Notes under the pieces: generated by a model
What the model saw: the letters and a program-made list of their open reading frames with translations, nothing else
Told to the model about the DNA's origin: nothing
The model's database searches: none
Program-made: the position numbers and the translations under genes
From: Epiperipatus broadwayi
Lineage: Eukaryota; Onychophora; Udeonychophora; Euonychophora; Peripatidae
DNA length: 64,000 nt
NCBI GenBank assembly: GCA_028023455.1
Contig: JAQFVV010000207.1
Coordinates: 1,022,208 to 1,086,207, forward strand
Direction: 5' to 3'
Part shown: piece by piece, positions 10,991 to 24,720 of the stretch
Numbering within the stretch: the first letter of the stretch is position 1
How the letters are laid out: each line of letters starts with the position of its first letter

Positions 10991-13900
10991 AATATATATG
11001 TCTACACATAGTTGATTCATTTTTAATTAATTGATTTAACTAAAACTGTTTTGTGTATGTAGACATAAACAGAACCACATAAACAGTATTTAAATGTAAA
11101 TTCAATTCACTTTAGTTTTCAGAGTATCATTTGATCTACATTCTTTAAATATTAAATATATATATTTAATAAGCAATAGGTATAATTGAAATCACATTTA
11201 TTTAAAAACATTTTCTTTAACAAAGTAGCTAAATTTTATTTTATTTACATAACTAACTAGCCAATTCCTTTTGCCCATTTATTAAAACATAGATTAAAAG
11301 ATTTATATTCATTTTATTAAAAGAAAAATATTTTCTTTGGTTTCATTTTAAACTAAAAAAATTTAATTTTGTTATTAGAATATTTTTTGTGTTAATTTTG
11401 TTATCTTTGCAATATAGTTTTAAATTAGTAAAAACATGTTCAAAAGTACTCAATAATAATTAAAATGATATGTAAATAAGAGATGTCCAGAATAATGAAT
11501 TGATGAGGGGGGGAGTGAGATGTTTTAAAAGAAACAAGAAATTTTATTGAACATTGATAAATAACCTGGTTAAATATTATTATTGAGAAAAACAATTTTT
11601 TATTAAAACTTTTAATTAGATAATTACTAGAACATTTTAATTTATAAATAGTCTGAAGAGTTTTTGCTTAAATTCAATATAAAAATCTAGTAAGACAAAT
11701 TTTGAGGGTCTTAAAATCAGCTGCTCGGGTAAAAAAAAATATAACAAATCTTGATATCTCATTCCATTGTATTTTATAGTATGTATTGTTCCACTTATAA
11801 TAAAGTTTTAATGTTTTAACAAGTACTGACTTAGCAATGTAGAAGAAAAAACATGTTATTCATTCTGTAACCTTTATAAGTGAACCATGATAAATATTTC
11901 TGCTATAACATAAATTTTATCAACCGTGAACTGAATTAATAATCAAATATTCTGTTAAACTAAGAAAGTCTGCTTGTAACATACATTATTTTACTGTGTC
12001 CTGATGAGTGAATTAAGAAAAAAGCTCGGAGATGTGACATAATGTAAATTTCTGTATAAAAATATATACAATAGAGAATGATCTCTAAAAAAGCATGACC
12101 TACTCGAAAACACAGCTTTATTTGAACTCTGGACTTGTAAATGATTGTTCATTTTTGGACTTTTGTCATTGACTCTTGCCATGGAAAAAAGTGATAACTT
12201 ATTTATATATTGTCTGTATATATTTAGTGCATAATTTCATCCAATTAAATGTTTCTTTTATTCTCTATTATGCTTGAAATTTTATATGTCCCTAATTAGT
12301 CTCCTATATTGGATACATGTACAATTTATATATACTATAAAACAGAAGGGCAATGTTTGTGTACTCGATAATTAAATGTTAACCCTACCAATTTCATTAA
12401 TTTATAGAGATTGTGTTGAAAAAAATATAAATTGCTTAAGTGTCCACTCTCCTTATCATGATATTCAACTTTTATTTTTCTTTTGTATAATTTTATTTTT
12501 TTATTATATTAATTATTTGTCAGGTTAAGTAGTTATGGATAAAGTTCAGATCAGTTATATATATAATGAACACAGGAAATGAGAAAAAAACCTTATAGTA
12601 TATATGATCACTTTATTTAAATAACAGTTTTGCACAACAATAGGGTAGCAATAATAGGATTTAAATTTTTAAAAGTATATTTAATCGATCATAATAGATA
12701 CTAACTTGTTTAGATTTTGTAAATTATTTTCTGACAATATATATCAAATTGCAAATCTACAACATTAGAAAGAATGCATATTAATAATTATTGGATGGAC
12801 CTAGGGTCTAAAAGTTATAGTCCAGGGAGAGATTTCTTAGGTCATGTGGTAAACTCACATTTGTATATGGCATGTGATTGCTGATGTTATGTGAAAATGT
12901 AGTTGAACATGTGTTAACATTTAATATTAGACAACTAATTAAAATTAAATAAGAAATTTCAATTAATATTTTACTGCTAGACTGTAATTATTTTCCAGAA
13001 TCCATTATTTAAGCTGATGAACATTTCCTGTTGAATACTCAACCATTTCTTATATATATGTTCATACAAAGACTGGCATACCTTCTATATTTTTGATATT
13101 TAGTAACAGGTTATTTCTGCTCACAACCTTGTATTTACATGAATTATTTATATATTTTAGCAATAATTCTCTTCTCTGGGTCTGATCAATTAGTTTTGAT
13201 TGTTTAGATATACTCAGAACATGAATATGCTAAAATCTTTAGATCATTCTGTGATCACATTCACTTATGAATGTGGTTAAATTATAAGTGGTTAAATTAT
13301 ATATATATTGTGCCCTTTTCTATGGGTCAATGATGGTTATCAATGGTCAATTACTAAAAAATTTTAAAATTAATATTATATAGTATTTAAAATTATAAAC
13401 TATGGTTAGGCAATAAAGGGTTAATATAATATATTTAATAAGAAGTATTGTGATGGTGAGAATTGTATCTAGTTCTATATTTTCTAAATTATTTTTCAAA
13501 ATTTTATATAATCATTTTAAATAATATAAGTAGCAAATATATTAAAACAGATAAAACTAGACTAAACACCGGAAATGTCTATGTGACTGTCTGGAATATT
13601 TTATGTATAAGCACCAGTTTAAATTAATACAAATAATTAAAATATTTAAATAGTATATTATAGAACTGGATGGAATTGTCACACATTATAATAAAAAAAA
13701 AAAGATTATACATCTTTATTAATTATTGTTTCAAAATTATTTTAAAAGTAATTAAATTGTAATAGATAATAATTAATTTAAAAATAATAATAGGTTAATA
13801 TTTAAGTCTATTACATTACGATTTTAAAACTTTAGAAATTGTCTATAAACCAAAGTAGGGATTGACCAATAAAAAGATAGATCTTGGCAGACAACAGAAA

Positions 13901-16900
13901 TCGCGCCAATTAATTGTATAAACTAGGAGAACAAAAATGTGTTGACTCCAGAGCAGAGGTAAAATTTTAAGCTCTTTAAAATTTCTTTCTTTCTTCAATT
14001 TATTAGTCAATTTTATTATAACTTTAATAATATCTTTGAAAGAAACTAACTGACAATTTAAAATCTTCCGAAGAGAATCTAAGAATAAATTTTTGAAAAA
14101 GTTCTCATAATAATGTTTCACTAACTCCACAGTAACCTGCCAGTGGATTCTATCAAAATATAATCTGAATTTTCAATAAAAAAATGGATAGATTCTGAAA
14201 ACCAAGTTATAAATTTTATAATATTCCCAAAAATGTTAATGTTATTCATTGATATAGTTTGTATAGCGTATTACTATGAAAACTGCTTTCGTGAGTATAA
14301 AATTAATGAAAGGACATTGTGCGCAAAGTTAATGAATAGAATGGAAAATAAAAATAAATATTATTCGTATAAGAATAAACGGACAAAAAAAATTTTTATG
14401 AATTGCTTTCTTTAAGATGACTTGAGCAAATACTCCAGAAATAGTTAAAGATCGAAAATGTTGTATATAAATTAATAATGAATGAAAGTGAAATTTACCA
14501 GGGAAAACACTTGCCTAAAGAAGAAAAAAAAAATTTTACAGAGAAATAAATATAAAATATTGGATCCATGGAAAAACGCAATTGGTACCGTAATTATTAG
14601 ATAATTGTAGTTCAGCTAGAAATAAAGATGCATCAACGCGCCGAGGTAATATTCGCCCGAACATTAAAAACTTCGTGGGATAACTAAATAAATGTTTTTT
14701 AATAATTTTGAATTAAACATTGAAACTAAAGATCATCTAAACAGTTTATTAAATAAATTAATTTATTTAAAACTTTAATAATCAGAAAGGAGAACATTCG
14801 GATAAAAGAAGAAATAATAAATATTATGGGACTAACCAAGATTTACCGCCAGAAAAATATGTGATTATGGTTTAAATTATTTTCTTTATTAATCTAAGTT
14901 AAACATTAAGTTTTAGATAGCGATAGGGAAACAAATACATTAATTCGCAATATAACATTATATAAAATAATATGTTTTGATTTTGAATGTTCAAATAAAA
15001 TTGTATGTGTGTGGAAATTTTGTATGTTTGCGATGCTCGAGGAGAAAGAAACCTACTACGAACTCTAATAGGAAGGTAAAGATTATTTTGGTACATTTTA
15101 TGGTTATTAATGATATAATGTATGTTTTATTTATTTAGATCAGCTGTGAATCGAATGAATGTAATGCAAAAGTTTTATTGTTATGATTATTGTAAAACGC
15201 ATTTTGAAAAACAACACTTTAAAACACTTTGAGATGTAATTAGATTTTTTAAAAATATGCATACGACAATCATTTAATGTGTCATTAATATAGTTCAATA
15301 TAACCGATGGTTATGTGATATTTTCTGTTAATTTTTCCGATTGGGATATGTAAGTGTTAGTTTAATAAAATGTAGATGTCGAACCTACAGTGTAATAAAG
15401 CAAGACAAATTGTTCTTATGGAATAGGGAAATGTTTTTATATTAGTGAATTTTGTTTATTGTTTTAAAAGGTAGTTAGTTTTATCGATGTTGGATACAGT
15501 AAAAAATCTTGAGAGATAGTTTGGGTAGTGACTTGGTAGTACATGGAGATTCGGAAACCAAGAGGATGTATTAAAAAACTAGGATGCTACAGGGAATAAA
15601 TTAATAAGTAGTTTTAGATGGTAATCAGCATAGTTAACAAAGCCCTACGACTGTTACACATGTTATCATGGACAGTGGTATTTTTATCCTTCTTGTGAAT
15701 CTTATTAGATGTTTGGTAAAACTGAATAAATAGCTGCCACATCACGCTTATCGCCAGGGTTATCAGACAATGAATGTCGGCCCTATTCACACTGTTCCAT
15801 ACATTTTGAAGTATATAGTTTGATAAGTTATCTATCTATCTTCCCGATATCCTATACATCTTTCGCTATCTTTATCTGTATTTCTTGCAACTACATCGTT
15901 ATTTGATAAGTCTATTAAAAGGAAACAATAGATATTTTAGAATGGATGTCATGCTGTTATTTAAAATAAGAATAGTTAAGTATTAACAAGGAGTAGATTA
16001 TGATTATTGAAAGAGAGATGCAGATATCCTAAGAAAGGAAGGAGTCGAAGGAGTCAGAAAATTATTTTAATTTTTAAGAAATGAACTATAATTTTATAAA
16101 AATATAGCCAAATAGAAATATACAAAAATATTAAAAATGATTTAATGTTTTCTTATTGTTGATTATATTTAGAAATATAAGTATTGCATATTTAAAGAAT
16201 GTAATAACATTTGATAATTATAATATATGTGAAACTAAAACAGGTGATAATTAAACCCGTGTTATGGCATTATACATGAGTATGGCTTATGGAATAAATG
16301 TATTAGAGTTTACGAGCATTACAGAACAAACGTTATAGGTAGTAATAATATTTGAACAACATGCAGAGTGACTTATATAGAGTTACAAGAAAATGTAATT
16401 TTTTTTTTAAGAGGAAAAATCATATTGATTGTAAATTTATAATGTTTATAAATGATGTTTATCCACATATATAATTTATAATACGGTAACTTTAATATTA
16501 AAAGGTAAAAAATAGTATTACCCATAAAATAGTTAAAATAAGTAATATAATAAACTAATGAGAAATAAATAAATAACTTATAAAAGGTATAATAATTTAA
16601 ATTAACTATAAAAGAAATCTAAAAATGTATAATTCAACTATTGTAGCGGAAAGAAAAAATGAGGACATCCCTTGTAAATAAATGTAAATAGATTTGTTTG
16701 TTTTATCTTAATTTTAATTGTTGTTAATAAAATTCTAAAATTTGTTTATTAGAACTTGTGTCTGAGTTTTGTTTTCTCTACATCATTGCATGAATTCATA
16801 GGGTATGTTTACCGTCATTAAACTAAGTATATAATTGTTTGCACAAAATATAAAATAGAGAAGTATATTTAATCTTAAATATTTATTGATGTTTTTGTAA

Positions 16901-17370
16901 TTGAATTATAAAATTGCATTGCGTTACTGGTCATAAATCCATTGTCATAATAATTTGCTAAATTGTATGCTATTAGTTGCCACTTGCTTCATTTATCAGA
17001 TTATCTAAACACTGCCACTTACTAATTTATTTTATTACTTAAAATAAAAAAAAAGGAGGATATTAGATTATTAACTAATTTATTACGGTTATAAATTTGC
17101 GATAAAAGAAAAGTTGTACTAGTTAGATTAAACAATGAAGATTGTGATTATTATTATTATTGTTTTATTATTAATCTAATTTCAGAGTAGTAAATTATGA
17201 CACAAAATCCCTTATCATATTTTGCTACCTTATTTTAATTTAACCTTGAATAAATTTAAGAACCTGAGATTATTTCATTTGAGCTAGATAATTACTATTA
17301 TTGTTATTATCGATAAAAGATTGATACTTTAATTGTTAAATGAGTCTTAGTGATTAGAAGTTGCAGAAGT
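10991..17370. other. Long AT-rich stretch without a supported gene
   Basis: About 6.4 kb with no open frame that resembles a protein family. The longest is a minus-strand frame at 13843-14130 of low-complexity, lysine- and leucine-rich composition, with no recognisable domain. A poly-purine GGGGGGGAG tract lies near 11509 and a modestly GC-richer patch at about 15720-15800. Neither could be assigned. Confidence 0.5.
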
Positions 17371-17432
17371 CATAAGAACACTATGTTGTTATTATATGTA
17401 ATAGTAGTAAATGGGGGGATAGTGTTCTTATG
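17371..17432. repeat. Perfect 14-bp inverted repeat
   Basis: CATAAGAACACTAT at 17371-17384 is mirrored exactly by its reverse complement at 17419-17432, with a 34-base AT-rich loop that includes GGGGGG. It could form a hairpin or be the remnant of a small transposon. No function can be assigned. Confidence 0.6.
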
Positions 17433-18091
17433 CCATTGAGGTGGTATCCGATGGGATATTATCTCAATGTAATCTACTTTGTCACCCTTATTTCCACTTC
17501 TAGTCTCATGAATTATAGAATAGTTATTTGAGTTAGTCTAAAACAGAACCTAAGTTAACTTTAAGAAACCTGAGCTAGTAAAGCATTTAATTGAATATCT
17601 CATTAATTATTAGAGCTAGAACCCCGTGAGGCGATTTTCACTATATTATATTATTTAAAATGGGGGAAGTGGAGTACACATATACACATAAATACACGTA
17701 GGGTGAGAGGGTAGATTGTGGCGTAACGTGGTGGGCTCGAGGTGTACGTAGTTACACAACGTAGTGAGAGGTCTTAATATATATATGTTAAATCCTGAAT
17801 TGTCTATTGTTTATGTATTAAAATATTTATAGGTAGAGCTTCATTATCTATCCAGGGAATACTGAAATGTGTGAAATAATGTCAATGGTTTACACACATA
17901 GTACACTACATAATGTTAAACTAATGATTTTATAAAGCACATTTATGATTAGGAAATAGAAATGCTACATAGATTTGCATAATGATTGTAGTGGTATTTC
18001 TCAGTTTTCAGTCATAATAATTTTATAAAAATAGTTAAAAACTGAAACACAGGCTTGTTATATACCTGTGGCTATATATATATATATATGC
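17433..18091. other. Intergenic sequence without a recognisable gene
   Basis: Contains a less AT-rich patch at about 17650-17770 rich in TACAC and ACGTGG-like words, but no open frame or recognisable repeat. Confidence 0.5.
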
Positions 18092-18574
18092 AATATAGGG
18101 TATAGGAGCACAGACTTTCACACCACCCACCTCTCTCCAATCTATCTAATAACACTGATACACCTAAACACATATATGCTGAAAAGATGGATTAAGTCCT
18201 GTACATATGGGGTTCAGATTGACCTTAGGTCAACATGGGTGTGACAATAATCTCGGCCTCAGGGTGGCCTTTGAGCATTCCATCATCAGATTTTCAATTG
18301 GATGGATGGTTGAAGAGTTGGAGTGTGGAGTGGATTGAAGCCTGTCCATTAAACTATGAGGATAGTCTATCTTAATATATATCTGAGCACTTATACTATA
18401 TATGTGTGTAAAGATGATAGTCTGGACCAACTGATGATTGCTGGTTTAGCATGAAATACGTATATTGGTGATTATTTATTTTTTCAGCATATATGTGTTT
18501 AGGTGTATCAGTGTTATTAGATAGATTGGAGAGAGGTGGATGGTGTGAAAGTCTGTGCTCCTATACCCTATATT
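18092..18574. repeat. Foldback element 3 with a hammerhead ribozyme
   Basis: Inverted arms of about 95 bases (18092-18189 and 18479-18574) begin and end with AATATAGGGTATAGGAGC and its complement. They contain the CAGACTTTCACACC block shared with the foldbacks at 2981 and 5847. The central 290 bases are not repeated and hold a hammerhead ribozyme immediately inside the right arm, reading outwards into it. The arms are nearly identical, so this copy is younger than foldback element 1. A minus-strand open frame in the centre (18230-18430) has no recognisable domain. Confidence 0.85.
18426..18469 (+). ncRNA. Type I hammerhead ribozyme with one altered core-flanking pair
   Basis: ACCAA (18426-18430) and TTGGT (18465-18469) form a perfect five-pair stem I. 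CTGATGA occupies 18431-18437. Stem II is TGCT/AGCA around GGTTT (18439-18451). GAA is at 18453-18455, stem III is ATAC/GTAT (18456-18463) and H17 is A at 18464, so cleavage would follow 18464. The only departure from consensus is the first pair of stem II, where the usual G10.1-C11.1 is T and T (18438 and 18452). Cleavage may therefore be weaker than in the copy at 6208-6251. Family membership is clear from the shared flanks. Confidence 0.78.
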
Positions 18575-19795
18575 AAAAATAGTTAAATTAAATTTGCCTA
18601 AGAGATTTAGCAGTAATTTATATTTTAAATTCTTACCAAACTAATGTCGATGTTTACTCTATAAACTTAATGTTGCAACTAAATATATGTTCAAATCCTA
18701 ATCTGACAATATTTAAAAAAATAACCTCTGTTCGAACTACATGTAATTACCTTTTGAAAGGTGTTTATATATTTATTTTTTGTTGTTGTGGTTTGTTATA
18801 ATATAATTAAAATGTTAATATATTCATTATCTCTGCATTTTATATTATTTCTTGTGATGTATTTGTAGTTATTTTGTAGTTAAGTCTTTTGTATCTTTCT
18901 TTAATAGCAGGATATGTGAGAAAAGAGATATTAATATCTATGTGTTGTAGCCAAGTGAACACTTACCTGGAGTTGGATGTAATGATGTTTAGATTTGTAT
19001 TGTTTGTGATAATGTTTCATATAAATTGTCCACATACCAGTTGGATGGTCATTTTTTAGTTTTTATATTGAACTTCTTGAGCTGCAATTTTAACTGTTAC
19101 ATTATATATATATAGTGTCAGGAACACTTTTTACTGCTATCGTTGATGGAATTTATACTGACAATCCATATCTTATACATATATAAATATATTAATAATA
19201 CTTCCAGTGTGCATATGAATTATTCTAAACCAAAATATATATCATCCATTTGTGCCAAAAATTAAGTGATATTTGCATTTCAACTGACATATAATGAAAA
19301 ATGGATTTTGATGAATATAAGTAAATCTTCAGTTTCTTTTATAAATCCTTATATCAGATAGTTTAGTTATATGTTTTGTCATCATTTTACACAAATTCTC
19401 TTACAGGGTGTAACATTTTTAATAAAGGTTTATTTGAAGGTCCAGGATTTGAATGTTGTTAACCCATATTCAGGAGATCACTTTCTTTAAAAAAAAAACG
19501 TGGATATTTTATTTGAAGGCATCATCACATTTCTCATGGCAATAATCTCATATTTCTGAATTAATAGTCATGGAAAATGATACACAGACAACTAAATAAG
19601 TTACATGACAGTATTATTTCTTCGATATACTCTTGATTGATTTTACAAATTATCCAAAGATTTTATTATTTGATGAGTTAAAATAATAAAGTAATAAACA
19701 TCTTATAAAAAATATTAAAGATTTATTATAAGTTTCCAAACGGATTTAACCAATGTTTATATCTCTTATAATATAATTTATTAATAATAAACTGT
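18575..19795. other. AT-rich sequence without a recognisable gene
   Basis: No open frame, RNA gene or repeat could be supported. Confidence 0.5.
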
Positions 19796-20010
19796 GCCGG
19801 TCAAAATCTGTGTATTCATTCAACAAGACCAATAATCCAAGCAAAAGTATCTTGAATCCAACCATGCACAAGATACATATGTCAGGACAAGGATGAATCC
19901 TAATCTATTTGCCTAAACTATTGCCTCTCTGACTAATGGATAACGTTTGTGATGACACTAGCAGTGCTTGGTTTTATTCCGTCCCAGCTGGAGGTCATGG
20001 TTCACATAGA
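19796..20010. repeat. Dispersed repeat, copy A
   Basis: The start of this less AT-rich segment matches the start of the segment at 24539-24720. In the same order, both have GGTCAAAATCTGTGTATTC-like sequence, CATTCAACAA or CATGCAACAA, and CCAAGCAAAA. After about 70 bases the similarity becomes weak. Probably two old copies of one interspersed repeat, of unknown class. Confidence 0.35.
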
Positions 20011-23000
20011 GACTCAAAATAATAAAGATTTTATATGAAAATTAATGATTTAATGGATTCTGACGATTGCAGAACGGTACAGATATGATTTGATCGATTA
20101 GTAATGGTTTGAACCGTAATAATAATAATTCTTTATGGCAACATTACACAGAAGTGAATTTAAATCAAAGAAATATTTAAATAAGTAGAGTAATTAACCT
20201 TAGAGATTGGGAGTGATGACAAACTAAGCTTATTTAAGATAACAATATTATAGGAATTTATTAAAGAATTTAGTACAAAATAAGTAGTCTTTGTTTATAC
20301 AACTTGGTGATTTTATTTAATTCGTTTTGATGCGGCTTTGACAAACAATATAAAAGTTTGTTAATTGGTGGGCCAAAACCAACCAGCAATAAAATATGAT
20401 ATTACAAATAAATCTGTTTTATATATATTACAAAATATGAAAGATGGGCATTTAAAACACTATTACATTTAAAGTCATTTGTATATAATGAGTGTGGGAA
20501 GCAAAATAGTTCTTAAATAAATAATTGACAATTATACAGTCAGATTTAATTAATTAACGAAATTGTTTGTGAAGGACGTGCCATCATGGCAGAGAGCATT
20601 TCAGGTTTGCTAAATAAAGATATAAAATGATGAAGAAGGCAATATGCTATTATAGATAACAACAAAATAAATGAGGTCTGTTATTGACCCACTGGGTGGC
20701 TTTACTACAGACAATTTCCTAGTAAATACAACTAGATGATGAGAAAGGCTAGCCCTCCAGCCAAACATTCTAAATAATCATAATAATATTTTGATGTGCA
20801 TATACATCTTAATAAAATGCTCAAAAAGAATCCCTTGGTATGAACTATGTCTACTTTGAGGGAGTGTGAAAGATTGGACTGGTTATAGTTAAATTTCCGA
20901 AGGTCCTGATGAGTAAGTAGGAAAGCAAAATAATAAATGAATGGTTGTAGCTATAAAACATTAATGCCTTAGACATATATATATATAGATAGTGTATCAC
21001 TAACAAAATTAATCAATGAATTCCTGATTAAAATAATCAGTTCCCTGACGTCGATAGAAAGTCCCCACAAACCTTAGTCCACTAATGAATGAATCATAAA
21101 ACATAATATAGAAAAGGAAGTCATGAATTAAATTTTAAAATATAAGTTGTTTTCCACACTTTAAAAATATTTAATTTATCAATAAAGGTATTAAATAGTT
21201 TATGAAAGATTACAAAATAAGACTTTTAATTAACATAGATGGGCATTAAATATCAAACTAATAAATTGTAAATCATAATTTAATATTTTCTGACAAATAA
21301 AATATATGTATGAAATATATATATATATTGATAAAATTCTATGATAAATTTTACTTAATTGATTCACTAAACTTATTTATTTTTTCAGAAATAATTACAG
21401 GGCTATTTTAAATTGGAGGTAATAGTAAGATACTTTTAAAATAATTTCAATCATTCAAATAAATTTATATATGATGTAAAAAACTAAATGAGCTTTCTAT
21501 TAATTAATTTACGAGAAGTAAGTCTCTTGTAATGATTTTTAAGATAAAGAAAAAATAACAGGGGAGGGATTTAAAGTTAATAGCTCATTGAATTTTGTAT
21601 TTGGCAATTTCAGTAAGTCGATTAATCTAAACAAACTGACAAAAAATTAATTTAATTTGCCGCATCAAAATAATGTAAGATTTTATAAGAATTGATATTT
21701 TAAATTGAATAAATTTAAAAGATGCATTTTAAACCAAGCCGTATAAACATTACACAGATATAAAATATAAATTAATATAGATTTTGAAAACAAGTAAAAT
21801 AAAATCAATGGCTTGCGGTGAATTGGACGTTACCTCAGAATCAATCAGTTAGTACAGGCAGTTAATACAGTCAGATCATTTCAGGCTTCCTCAACACAGA
21901 CAGTCTCTGGCTAGATGTTTAAAGTGCTGGAAAGGCATGGATGGGCTGGTGGAACAGACCTCTGAGAAGCAAACGACCGATCTTTTCACCCCGTCATTTC
22001 TTTAGGCACGATATATACATAAAGATTAATCACTTCTCTTCAGTAAACTCAATAATAATTCATCCCTAATCAAATTTTCCAATATTTATGTGTTCTGGTC
22101 TTATCTAAAGGATTAAATCTACACTGACCTCCACCAATTGTAACTGCTCTCAGCAGTTCTGTGAGGTTGGTGCCACTTTGGAGGGAAAATCTCTAACTCT
22201 GCATGAACATGCCCCAAGGGTTGATTTGCTAATTAAAAAAACAACAACAACAAGCACATTAAGTTTATCAGTCATTGTACTAACAAAATCTATTTAATTA
22301 TGGTTTAGATTAACAAAATGTAGATTTTATTCAGAAAAATTTGGTACAATGACTTTCAAACATATTTGGTATAAACTTTTACAAAATATTTCTTAAAAAT
22401 ATTACATTGTTTAAATAATTGATTCTCAAGTGTACATTGATTAAAAGATAAATATAAAATGTTACCAACTGATTTATTGAAGAAAATGAACTTTAATAAA
22501 GAATTTGAATTGGACAAATATCTAGATGATCTGAAAGATAGATATAAATAAATGAATATGGTTATTAATAAGAAAAATAATATTCTTTAAACCATGTTAG
22601 TCCTTAGAAAGATTACAAAATTGAGAAGTTTTTCGATATCTCATAATTAATTAGTTATTTGCAAAGACATTTTTTTTTCGGTGGATTAGGGGGTATTGTA
22701 AATATCGATAAGTGTATCTATATTTTAAAAATTGTCATTTGTTATTAAAAAAAAATCTCTTTGAGTTGATGTTTATATATGAAGTATTATCATTGTTTAT
22801 GGTTATTAGGTATAGTTATTGTTTGAAATTATTATTTTATTTATATGTTGATGGTACATCGTTATGAATATTTAATTATTATAAATAAATAGAGACATAT
22901 AAATTGTTGATTATATAAAAAAATTATTTTATTTGCAGTGATTATTAAAAAAATGCAATATTATTATTTATATATATATATATTTTTAAAGCTGTCGAAT

Positions 23001-24538
23001 AAATTTTCAATTTAATATTTTTTATATATACGCTTGATATTTTTTTTTTTTTAATGTTAATTGTTTAAAATAAAACATGTGTAACAATGGTTTTCAAAAC
23101 AGCATTTGCTAGCACGTGGAACAACAGCAACAACAAAAAGAAGAGGCCATTATTATTATTAAGATAGTAAAAAAAAAATACAACAAATTTTTATCCTTCA
23201 GTTGGTTTTTTTTTTACTATCTTAATAATAACATTTTATAGATATCTAGGATTCAATTCAATTTGACAAAATAAACACAATATACATTTTTACAAATATA
23301 AAATAAATAAACTAATATAAAAAGGTTAGTTTTAATTATAAAATAAGATTAATGAAATATAAAAGATTATAATATTGATTAAAATATACTACACCTATTA
23401 TGAGATGGGTGTCAGTTAATAAAGATTGGGTTCAAACCCAGACTAGTTCTGATGACATTGGCACTAGGTGAAGCAGGAATATGTACTATATTTCCAGCTT
23501 CAAAACAAATAAAAAAATTAGACAATCTAAAAAATATATACTTTCTAATAAAAGTTAAAGACTTTAATTTTACGTTTCTGCCCTGATTTCTGTAGACAGT
23601 TGAGTAATTTTACCATCAAGAAATAAGTTTAAATCTGAAGTACGATAAAGTCTGCTGTTTACTCTGGTTAGACTTTTTTTTTCTTGGTTTTGATTCGTAT
23701 ATAGATTTAATATGAGGGCAGTATAAATGTATGCTACTGAAAACAGTTTTTCTTGGGGGGGATCTACGTTTCAGAATCTCCTGGACATTTGGAAAACTTT
23801 AGCTGGATTTAGCCAATCATGTTTGTTTTTCTTATTTTAAATACTTTTGACATGCTAGTAATACTTTGTGTCAGAATTGACAAGTAGTTTATAATAAAAG
23901 ATTAATTAATTAATGTAAAATACTTCCACAGCTAGAATTGAAATTCTTTTGGAAATATTCAATGCAGGAAATGCGTATTTTGGCTGTTGAATGTCTTTAT
24001 TCTTTTTCATTTTCATTCATAGCCTTTGCTCAAATAAGAGATCTTCCCAAAAACCTTTGATTTTTTTAACCCTGTTTTTAATTTTTTAGTGATTACCACT
24101 GATCTGTTTTTTCTTAATTCTTTAATTATGTTAATTACAGTGATCGAATTTAAACTTATTTAAGCTTTATCATTATTCTTAGTTAGTTCATTGTTTTGTT
24201 TTTTAGCGTCTATTTAGATGTTTAATTTTATTTAAATTATTAATCAAAGTTATAAAATATATAATTTTGTTTTATAACACAATGTATTTGTATATACAGA
24301 AAGTTTTACACATTTGTGACACTCTTTATGACTACAAATTTTATTACAAAAATATAATTTAAACTATAAGTATCAGATATGTATCAGACATTAGTTGAGA
24401 GAATATTTTTATTACATTAAATTTGTTTTTTATTTTATCCCCTCTCCAATTTTAATCTTACTTAATTGAATAAGTTTGTAATACATAATTTGTCTAGAGC
24501 TAGCCATGTCCATAATAGTACAATATATATATATATAT
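20011..24538. other. Mostly AT-rich sequence; some GC-richer patches, no gene
   Basis: Patches of lower AT content occur at about 20560-20760 and 21810-22210, without any open frame longer than about 60 codons. They could be old repeats. A 26-bp perfect inverted repeat is listed separately at 23153-23231. A GGGTTCAAACCC sequence near 23430 resembles a tRNA B-box in reverse complement but has no tRNA fold around it. Confidence 0.45.
23153..23231. repeat. Short inverted repeat (hairpin)
   Basis: The arm TTATTATTAAGATAGTAAAA plus a run of A at 23153-23178 is repeated in inverted orientation at 23206-23231. A loop of about 27 bases separates the arms. This may be a small foldback element or a hairpin-forming low-complexity site. 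Confidence 0.6.
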
Positions 24539-24720
24539 TAACGGTCAGATTTATACACTCATGCAACAAAATTTAGAGCCCAAGCAAAATACACCAAAGC
24601 TGACTGGAGTGAGGTGGTTGAGACCTCTAATCCGACCAAACTTCAACTCATCTGCCAGTACTCCAAATTTAACACATTATGAGTGACATCTTTGAGGCTA
24701 CACTCAGTCTTCATTTAACC
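24539..24720. repeat. Dispersed repeat, copy B
   Basis: The leading about 70 bases resemble the segment at 19796, sharing GGTCAGATTTATACACTCAT-like sequence, GCAACAAAA and CCAAGCAAAA in the same order and orientation. The class is unknown. Confidence 0.35.

Noticed and set aside
12001-12045. CTGATGAG followed by an A-rich stretch, a possible hammerhead core
   Set aside because: No stem II hairpin, no properly placed GAAA and no matching stem I strand.
13843-14130. 95-codon open frame on the minus strand
   Set aside because: Low-complexity composition, no recognisable domain, and no promoter or splice context; expected by chance in AT-rich DNA of this length.
20890-20920. CTGATGAGTAAGTAGGAAAG, which has both CTGATGA and GAAA at short distance
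   Set aside because: The bases between them cannot form stem II and there is no stem I or III pairing.
23425-23460. GGGTTCAAACCC as a possible tRNA gene T-arm
   Set aside because: No acceptor, D-arm or anticodon arm can be drawn around it on either strand.
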